Shown here one piece after another: positions 56,331 through 64,000 of a stretch of DNA of 64,000 nt. Origin of the DNA: Lutjanus erythropterus (taxonomy: Eukaryota > Chordata > Actinopteri > Lutjaniformes > Lutjanidae). Positions within the stretch are counted from its first letter, which is position 1, and every line of letters starts with the position of its first letter. The DNA is taken from the NCBI GenBank assembly GCA_020091685.1, contig CM034594.1, positions 32,856,433 to 32,920,432 on the forward strand. The letters are read 5' to 3'. The notes beneath the pieces are model-generated. The model was not told the origin of the DNA. It did no database searches and saw only the letters and a list, made by a program, of their open reading frames with translations. The translations under genes were made by a program, and so were the position numbers.

Positions 56331-59300
56331 CTGACGTAAAAAGAATGAAGACAGTTTCATCAGTGTCAGTCAAAGTGCACATTTACATATACAGGTTTGA
56401 CTGTATTTAGAGTGATCTAGTTAAAGGTGCTGTATGCAACATTCACTCATAGGTGCAGATTTAAGGGGGATTGGAAGGAACATGTCCTCCTCAACATTTA
56501 CAACATGTGCATTTGTCCTCCTCATTAAAACATCAAATGCAGAGGACTTTTATTTAGAGATTTACTGCATTATATTTTGAACTGGCGCCTGGTGCCTTCA
56601 TTTTTTTGTTTTCCAGTACATAAATAAAGACATTCTATAAACTGATGCAAAAAAGGCATAATCTGGTGCAAAAAAATCCCCAGGGTGAAGGGAGACAAGT
56701 GTCCTGGGGGAGAACCTCAGCTTAATATGTGTTCCCCCCAATGAATGAAAAGAAGCCTATGCCCTTGCATTCGCTGCCACTAGAGGACACAGTACAGCAT
56801 GAGCATCTCTGACCATCTCTGGCTGCTTCTTTTACTCAGTGAAGTTGGGAGAAAAAAAAATTAGTGTTACTGCATTGTCTCCTTCATCCTCAGATGTCTT
56901 CAGAAATGTATTTTAGTTCACTGTGTGGCTGTAATATCACCTGATATGCAAAATGTAGTTGTTGCAAGAATAAGATAAATACCTCATCATGACTAATTAT
57001 CTAGGTGAAAAAAAGTGTAAAAGATCTATAGATTTTATGACCTTTTTATGTCTGTTTCAAACGTTAACATTCAAAACAAAATTTAATTTGTCAGCAGTGA
57101 TTTCTGTATGTTTACCTATCTGTTGGAGCTTTGAATCAGCTGTCAGAGCTGCACCAACAATAATCTTTTCCACACCAAGAGGAGTGAGATCCAGACTTTG
57201 CTCCGAGATGTCCAAGGCTGGTTTACCATCCAGAAGCAGGAAAGTTTTCTTTACATCTCTGGACAAGGAGAGGACATGCCAGAGCCCGTCAGCCACGGGA
57301 GACTCCACAGTGAACTCTGACAGGTGTCCTGACACTGTGTCTTTAGACATGTACACAAGCTTTCTGTCTTTTATCTAAATAAGACAACATAAAACAAACA
57401 ATTTTACACTCCAAACATAAATACAAGATGAGTAGGTATCTAGCATTTAGCATTCAGACATACCTTAAGCATTGTGTATCCTGTCTGTCCCACAACAAAC
57501 ATCAACACTCCGTTATCTTGGGTACTAAACTTGATGTTAATCATTGTTTGGTCTCCGGTGTTTCCCTGTTTTTCATCATCCAGCAAGTCTTTTAGCAGAT
57601 AGTCTCTCTTGAATCGCTCCTTGATGACATACTCAATGTAGTCATTGCCATCAAATCTCAACACAAGCTCGTCTGACATTTCTATTTAAAAAAAAACAAC
57701 ATGGATGGGAAAAAGAGGATTAAAGTTGAGAGGCAAATTAAGGAAAAAAACAGCAATCCTGTAAAAAAAAGGTATCTTTACCTTTGGCACAGTGTCTTCC
57801 AGTAAATGTGCTTTTACACTCACAGATATAACTGGACCAAAGGTCGTGGCACTGTCCGCCATTCTTGCATGGGTTGCTGTGACATGGTGAAGGTGTTTCC
57901 CGAGGACACCTTTACACAACAAAGATAAGTTACAAAAATAAATCACTGCAAAGAAGGCACACACAAGTAAGAGAGACATGTGTCTATATTATATAAATAA
58001 GTTGATTATAAGGTTTATTAATTGAGATTTTATCTAGATTTCTCAGTATATACAATATACAGTTTCCACATCAAAAACCAAAGATCTATCTTCAAAACGA
58101 CAAGACAGGAAAACAAGACAAAACACAACAACACACATCTATTGTCACAAAAACACACACTCAACCTCAGTATCTTCATATATGATCAACTTAAACAAGT
58201 GAATAAGTAAGTTAAGTTTAGTTGTATTGCACCTTTCACAAAGTGCTTCACATCAATTAAAAATAGCCAATTAAAAAAATATTCAAAGATGAGCAAAGAC
58301 AAAAAACAGCCCAGGGTTGGCAGTTAGAATACACACCAACAAATGACAAATAATAACAAAATACTGAACTACAGTCTTCAAGAATTATAAGAAAATGTAT
58401 AATACTGTTTTTATTTTGGACCATTTTTGTGCCTTTGTCAGATGGGGACAGTAGAGAGATCACAACAAATTAGTTTTTTTTGGGGGGTAGAGGGTGACAT
58501 ACAAGTATGATCCACAGCTTGACTCCTATACCACTACTACACCCTAATAATGTAATTTCAATTATAAGACTTCATAGTTTATTATTATTTTGGGAAAGTG
58601 AATTGCACATGTTGTAAAAGTCTTACCTATCAAGGATGTTATATGTTGTGAGGGCCATTGAAGGTCTCAGCAGGATGCCGTTCACATGAATGTTACGAAT
58701 ACAACCAACAAAGTCGTGGGTTTTTATCTGACCAGGATGCAGTAAAATAGATTCAAAAGTCCTCAGTCCTCCAAATGTCACATTACTGCCAACATCAAGT
58801 GTCCTGGTTGTAGATAAAGACACAGAGAGGTAATTAATACAGATTTTAAAAAAGGCTAAAAACAGAAATGATGAATTACGGGAAATTAGCCATTATTGTT
58901 TTAGTGATACCTTGCTAAGCTGCCATCACTCTGTGAAAAGCAAAATCCACTGCTCTCAACATCAGTGCAGTTGTCCACATGCAAAGAGCCCATCTGTTAA
59001 AAACAATGAATGGAACACCAGATCAACTTCTCTCATTTCCATCATATATATGTCATTCATAATAAATAATAAACTCACATTGCCGATCCTCCTGGCAGTG
59101 ACACTGTGAAAATGTCCATCTGCCACTTGCTTGTCTGTGTGCAGCCTCACAGGTCCGGAGCCGAGGTCGTAAGAGAGACATACGGCTCCATCCAGGATCT
59201 CCAGTGCGAAGAACTCTCTGCTGGATGATCCGCCAGGGTTGTAGAGGAGCAGGGAGTTCTTCTGAGTGGTCGCAAACTCGAGAGAGATTAAATTAGTCCT

Positions 59301-62300
59301 GCGATCCAACGGAGGAAACTCCATGAAGGACAACTCCTCAAAGCCATAACTGTGGTCCTCACATCGGACACCACTGACTCCTAAAATAAAGATGGAACAT
59401 TCATTGTTACATTCATTTGCTTTCTTGTTGAAAGTTACATGAGAAGATCAATACCACTTTCATAATTGATCCATCCTGAGTCCCACTTTGTTCTGTGTTC
59501 CAAAAACAATAACTTTTTTCAATATAGATGAGCCTTGCACATGTCAAACAGGAAAGGAGAAAGCTGACCAAGGTTCTGCCATGTACCAAGCTCGCTCAAC
59601 TGTTCTTGAAGCACAGAATGAAAAGAGGCAGGTCAATTCAGTATTAGGCTACAGCAAGCAGCCAGTTAGCTTAGCTTAAAACCACTAAGGCCAGAGATAC
59701 ACTGTCTGTGCTGTTTACCACACGTTTGCATTCACGCATGCATAGCATTAATTTCTAAGGATACGCAAAACCATTGCTCCAAATGGATGCAAGATATGTG
59801 AGGCAGCCATAAAGCCACCCAAACCCGCCAGAGAGCTCCACCTGCCAGTTCACAATAAACAAACTTAAACAACTTGCTTTAAAGTTCAGCCTAGCTCTGT
59901 GACAGGCTAGCTGTTTCTACCTGTTTCTAGTCCTTATGCTAAGCTAACCTAACCAGCTGCTGGCTGGAGCTTCATGTTCAACATAAAAGTGGTATCAATC
60001 TTCTCACCTAACTCTCCGAAATAAACACATGACCCAAAATGTTGATCTTTTTGATGCATTACTCTTACCAAAGGGACAATGACAGGAGAATCCGCTCTGT
60101 GAGTTGATGCAGCTGCCCTGAACACAGGGGGCTGATCTACAGTGATCTATGGACTGCTCACATGTTTCTCCTGGAAAAGGCAAATAAAGACTTTACAGAA
60201 CTTCTGGAATCTATTTATGCAAAAAAGGTGACTTTTCTTTTCTTTTTTTAAATATACCAAAGACTACCTTCAAATCCAGGCACACACTGACAGTTATATC
60301 CATCCTGTGTGGGAATGCAAGTTCCTCCGTTTTGGCACTTCAGCTTCAGGCATTCATCCACATCAGTGGAACAGAGAGAGCCAGAGAAGCCGCTCTGACA
60401 GTGACAGTAGAAACCTCCTGGAGTGTTCACACATGTGCCTTCATTCTGACAGGGATTCACCTCACATTCATTGATGTCATCTTCACACAGTGACCCGGTG
60501 AAGCCGACGGGGCACGTACAATTAAAAACCTCTTTCTGCGGTGACACAAAAATCACCGCCATGCTCTCCAGGACAGCAACGTCCTGGCTGATGTAAATGT
60601 TTTTGTTGCAAGTTGCCCCATTTTGACAAGGGACGGTGAGGCATGGGTCACCGGTGATGCGAGAAATCGTCGCATTGCTCTGAGCCTCCAGTAATTTCTT
60701 GTGGCCTGCAGAGATACCGCTGGCGACCTCTCTGCTGAGATACTGACCGTTGTAATTTTTGACTGCAGCCAAGAGAAGAATTTCCCTGCCGATACGTTTG
60801 ATTCCAAACACATGAGTCTTAGAGGCCTGAAGGTTGAACAGACTGTCCAGAGCTTTCACAAACCGCAGATATTTATTAGACAAAAACTCCTCCATTGAGG
60901 TCCGCGACACATAGAAAAATATGCAGTTGTCAATGGAAGCGTTCATGAAGCCTTTGTAGTTAATATAGATACTGTTGTTGACTGGGAAGTGAAGATGGTC
61001 TGTAGCTTCGACGGTGACGTTAAATGTCGCCTCGCCTTGAAAAGGAGATGACCACAGCTCACATGTGCCATAAGGTATCGTAAACATGTTAAGTGATCCG
61101 CTTTTGATGGCACAGCTGAATGTATCAGACTCATCCTCGTCCTCAGGGTGGACGTTACCAATCATGCCTCCTTGGAAGGAGCTGCCAAAATATTTCACCT
61201 CAATGAAGATGTTTCTTGGCAGTGAAGGGTTGTCGTTTTCGTCCACAATCTCTATGTGGATAATTGTGGTTGATGACAGCGGAGGGATCCCTGCATCCCT
61301 AACAGCCACAAGGACTTGATAAACATGGATTTGTTCCCGATTAATAGTCTCTGTGGTGAATAAAACTCCATGTGAAGTCAATGAGAAAGGACTAATAGTT
61401 GCAGGATTTACCAGCCAGTAAGTAAAAGGTCCTTGGTTCGGTGGCATATCCAGATCAGATACATTTAATTTGGTGACTATGGTGCCTTGAGGCTGGTTTT
61501 CTTTCACTTGAGCCACAGTGAACGTGAGTTTGGGAGCATTGTCGTTAACGTCTTCAATCATCACAATGACGTTAGTTGTCCCAGTGGCTGGTGGAGAGCC
61601 ATTATCAGTGGCTGTAACAGTCAGATTATAAACTGGCAGCAGTTCTCTGTCAAGTGGAGAGTTCACTGAAATGACACCACTGGATGGATCGATGGTAAAA
61701 GACAAGTTTGTGTTTCCGTTTTCAATACTGAAGAAGAAATTATTCCAGTCCAAAATGGAGTCCTGATCCAGAGCATTCACAGTTGTCACCGATGTCCCAA
61801 CTGGGCTGTCCTCTGTCACATTTGCCAGATAAATTGCAGAGGTGAATATGGGCGCATCATTCATGTCGATCACACTGACGTGGACCAACGTCTCGTCTGT
61901 ACCCTCCACCCCAGTAATGACACCAGAGTTCTTCGCCAGAACTTTTAAAACTACCTGATTGTTGCCTTGTTTCCTCAAACTGCCAGTTGTGTAGATTTCT
62001 CCAGAAAGTTTGTTGATTTCAAAGCCCAGAGATTTATTTGGACCAAACATCAGGTAAAACACCTGACCTTCTGGGCCTTGATCATCATCTTCAGCTTTTA
62101 CCTCTCCAATCCTTGTTCCAAGAGGCACATTTTTAAACACCGAAAAGTTAAAATCTTTGTTCCTGAATGTGGGTGTGAACTCATTGACATCTGAGATTTG
62201 GATGACAACATGTGTCAAACTAAATAAAGTGTGACCTCCAGTGTTTGAAGCTTTGATTGTTACATCAAAGATCTGATCTTGCTCGTAATCAAATATGTCC

Positions 62301-64000
62301 AAGGTGGTGATTGTGCCATTTCTTGGATCAACTGCAAATTTATCCACATGGCCAGCAATAAGAGAGTAGGATATTTGTGCATTTGCACCTGAATCAGCAT
62401 CAGAAGCCTTCACCTGTAGGACAGTTGTTCCAGTTTCTGAGTTTTCAGGCACTGTGGTTTTATACTCTGAGGATGAAAAGACTGGAGGATTGTCATTCAC
62501 ATCCATAACTACCACAGTAACATTTAATACACCAGTTTTAGTGACCCAGCCACCATCCATGGCTTCAATTTGGAGATTATAGATAACGTCTGTTTCAAAG
62601 TCCAGCTCTCTGTTGAGAGTGAGCAGCCCAGAGGCTTCTCCTACAAAGAATGGTAAATATTGATTTTCTGGGCTGATGCAGTACTTGATGGCACCATTGG
62701 GACCATAATCCCTATCATCTGCTTGAATTCTCCCAATTACTGATCCTACAGACAAGTCCTCGGGGACGGAAAAAGCGACATCTGGCTCTCTGAAGCTCGG
62801 AGAAAATTGATTCCTTCCAGTAATTTCAAAAGTGATTTCAGCCTGTGATGATAAAGAGGGCAAACCTTGATCTTTGGCCGCAACTAATAAAGCGAGAGAC
62901 AAATTCATGCTTTCTACCAGACTTTGATTTGACAGTACTTTTCCATTGTCCACTTGGATCCAGAAGAAATTAGAAGCATTGCCTCCTATAACAACATATT
63001 CAATACCAGTGCTGCTGTTATTGGCATCCTGATCTATCGCTGTTAACTGGACCACCTCAGTGCCAACTGCCATGTCATATGGGACAGCGATCAGAGGCTG
63101 AAAAGATAAAAACATTGGTGAGTAGTGGTTAAATGGCTCTAATCTCACTGTGACAGTGGCATTATTGTACAGAGGAACACTGCCACCATCGAATCCTATG
63201 ACTGTAAATTGGTGTATTTCAAAAGCAGAATTATGCAACATCAGTGGCTGCTTTGTATAGATTTCACCAGAGGAGGCGTTCACCCAAAACTGCTCATTTG
63301 GAGGTTCAATAATGTACAAAATCTTGCAGTTTTGTCCCACATCTGCATCTGTAGCAAGAACCTGGATGACAAACACCTCATTGTCTTTGGTTTCAGGCAG
63401 GACAGCAGTGTAAAAAAGATCAGAAAATACTGGCCTATTATCGTTAACATCTGTAATGATTATAGTGACGTCGGTGCTGACGCTCCAGGCTGAATCATTT
63501 GCATTAACTCTCAAGATATAATAATCCTGCATCTCCCTGTCCAGAAGTCTTTCAACAGTGATGTAGCCAGTGGTGAAGTCGATATTAAACGGCACATCGT
63601 CACTTTGGTCAATTATGGAGTAATTAATGATGGAATTAGCACCTGTATCATCATCAGTTGAGGTGATTTGTATAATTGTGTGTCCAACAGGTGCATCTTC
63701 GGGTACCTCTGTGTGAAGAATTTGTGAAAAACGAGGTGCGTTGTCATTCCTGTCCAAAACAACGACGACAACAGTCGCTCTGTCTTTATGAAGAGGGTTA
63801 TTTAGCTCCACAGCTTCAACTGTTAAATTAAATTCAGGGATATTTTCTCTGTCTAAGCTGGAGGTTGTGCTCAATAAACCAATTTCAGGGTCAATTGTGA
63901 AAAAATTCTCAGTATTCCCCTCAGTTATATTGTACTGCACTACGCCATAGCTACCTGAATCAGCGTCAATGGCAAGAACATCACAAACCCAGGATGGCGG
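54970..64000 (-). CDS. Fat-like (Fat4-type) protocadherin, 3' part, nine exons
   Basis: A large single-pass adhesion receptor. In-window exons are 60268-64000 (continues past the edge), 60069-60170, 59079-59380, 58909 or 58911-58993 (58911 fits the phase), 58627-58803, 57782-57909, 57464-57681, 57116-57374 and 54970-56330. Joined in phase they give about 2120 residues plus a stop. Domains in window numbering: about nine to ten cadherin repeats (1 to about 1010), a Fat-type membrane-distal linker, three EGFs (about 1118-1244; two with calcium-binding starts DINEC and DVDEC), EGF4, laminin G 1 (about 1285-1465), EGF5, laminin G 2 (about 1512-1700), a Cys-rich stalk, a TM helix (about 1777-1802, [20 protein letters not shown]) and a tail of about 318 residues. 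This order matches Fat4. Fat proteins bind Dachsous-type cadherins in adhesion and planar polarity. The exact paralogue is uncertain. Confidence 0.92.
56400..57100. other. Fat-like intron before the last exon, no other gene
   Basis: The intron (56331-57115) has a GGTGCTGTATGCAACATTC repeat end near 56427 and otherwise no recognisable content. Confidence 0.45.
57116..57374 (-). CDS. Fat-like exon: laminin G 2, middle
   Basis: 259 bp. The acceptor is TTGTCTTATTTAG and the donor CAGATAG/GTAAAC. It encodes [20 protein letters not shown] and [11 protein letters not shown], which are laminin G strands. Confidence 0.9.
57464..57681 (-). CDS. Fat-like exon: laminin G 2, first part
   Basis: 218 bp. 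The acceptor is TTTTAAATAG and the donor CTTAAG/GTATGT. It encodes [19 protein letters not shown] and [20 protein letters not shown]. Confidence 0.9.
57782..57909 (-). CDS. Fat-like exon: EGF5
   Basis: 128 bp. The acceptor is GTTGTGTAAAG and the donor GCCAAAG/GTAAAG. It encodes [14 protein letters not shown] through [12 protein letters not shown], an EGF domain. Confidence 0.9.
58627..58803 (-). CDS. Fat-like exon: laminin G 1, end
   Basis: 177 bp. The acceptor is TCTACAACCAG and the donor GATAG/GTAAGA. It encodes [11 protein letters not shown] and [14 protein letters not shown], the closing laminin G motif with its conserved Cys. Confidence 0.9.
58911..58993 (-). CDS. Fat-like exon: laminin G 1, middle
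   Basis: 83 bp between GTTTTTAACAG and AGCAAG/GTATCA. It encodes [20 protein letters not shown]. Reading phase fits both neighbours. Confidence 0.85.
59079..59380 (-). CDS. Fat-like exon: laminin G 1, first part
   Basis: 302 bp. The acceptor is TTTATTTTAG and the donor GGCAAT/GTGAGT. It encodes [20 protein letters not shown] and further beta-strand wording typical of laminin G domains. Confidence 0.9.
59520..60060. repeat. Intronic dispersed repeat
   Basis: GCTAGCTGTTTCTACCTGTT, CTTATGCTAAGCTAACC and AGTGGTATCAATCTTCTCAC are the wording of a common teleost element, lying in the intron between the EGF4 and laminin G 1 exons. Confidence 0.5.
60069..60170 (-). CDS. Fat-like exon: EGF4
   Basis: 102 bp between TTGCCTTTTCCAG and CCCTTTG/GTAAGA. 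It encodes a six-Cys EGF domain containing [20 protein letters not shown]. Confidence 0.9.
60268..64000 (-). CDS. Fat-like giant exon: cadherin repeats plus three EGFs
   Basis: An open stretch of 3733 bp runs to the window edge. Cadherin linkers are seen as DRNDNAP, DVNDNRP, DVNDNPP, DVNDNAP and DENDNPS. Two linkers lack the DxNDN motif ([20 protein letters not shown]), and two are partial ([15 protein letters not shown]). The exon ends GGATTTGAAG/GTAGTC, a weak but in-phase donor. Confidence 0.93.

Overview
The window looks like nuclear DNA of a teleost fish, probably a percomorph. It holds one-exon, seven-helix fish odorant receptor (OR) genes, a spliced Fat-type cadherin gene, and a crowd of repeat families typical of teleosts (Tc1, PIF/Harbinger, hAT and TTAA-flanked MITEs, a tRNA-SINE, a Maui/L2-like LINE tail, a Penelope-like fragment and a gypsy-like LTR fossil). 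Nothing points to bacteria, plasmids or phage. Species cannot be read from the sequence alone.

Region 1 (1-33 kb) is built around an unequal inverted duplication. The left arm (about 4.67-21.39 kb) carries two intact OR genes facing away from each other: OR-A (minus, 4811-5746) and OR-B (plus, 20327-21298). The right arm (about 25.91-32.76 kb) carries their mirror copies, both broken: psi-OR-B (minus, 25995-26946) and psi-OR-A (plus, 31671-32594). Homology also covers promoters, 5' leader segments and 3' flanks. The left arm holds about 12 kb (7.8-19.7 kb) absent from the right arm. This insert contains a foldback/Penelope-like palindrome, two tandem-repeat blocks, several MITEs and a row of splice-donor-like sites on the minus strand.

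Region 2 (33-36 kb) is mostly mobile DNA: a LINE tail and a small LTR fossil (33863-35813) with a 6-bp target duplication.

Region 3 (36-51 kb) is a head-to-tail array of four intact plus-strand ORs of one subfamily: OR-D, OR-E, OR-F and OR-G. Each is preceded at close range by a splice acceptor, which fits the usual vertebrate OR layout of a non-coding leader exon plus one coding exon. OR-E and OR-F are nearly identical through most of the coding region, but differ sharply in a short TM4/ECL2 patch, at both protein ends and in the flanks. This suggests gene conversion with a diversified ligand-pocket segment. Between the genes lie a Tc1 remnant, a Harbinger element containing a perfect hairpin, and a 2.3-kb LINE.

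Region 4 (54-64 kb) is the 3' part of a large Fat-like (Fat4-type) protocadherin on the minus strand. Nine exons could be resolved, with consistent reading phase: a giant cadherin/EGF exon running off the window edge, EGF, laminin G, EGF, laminin G, a Cys-rich stalk, a transmembrane helix and a cytoplasmic tail of about 318 residues. The ORs are expected to act one per neuron in olfactory cilia through Golf; the Fat-like gene is an unrelated neighbour in adhesion and planar polarity.
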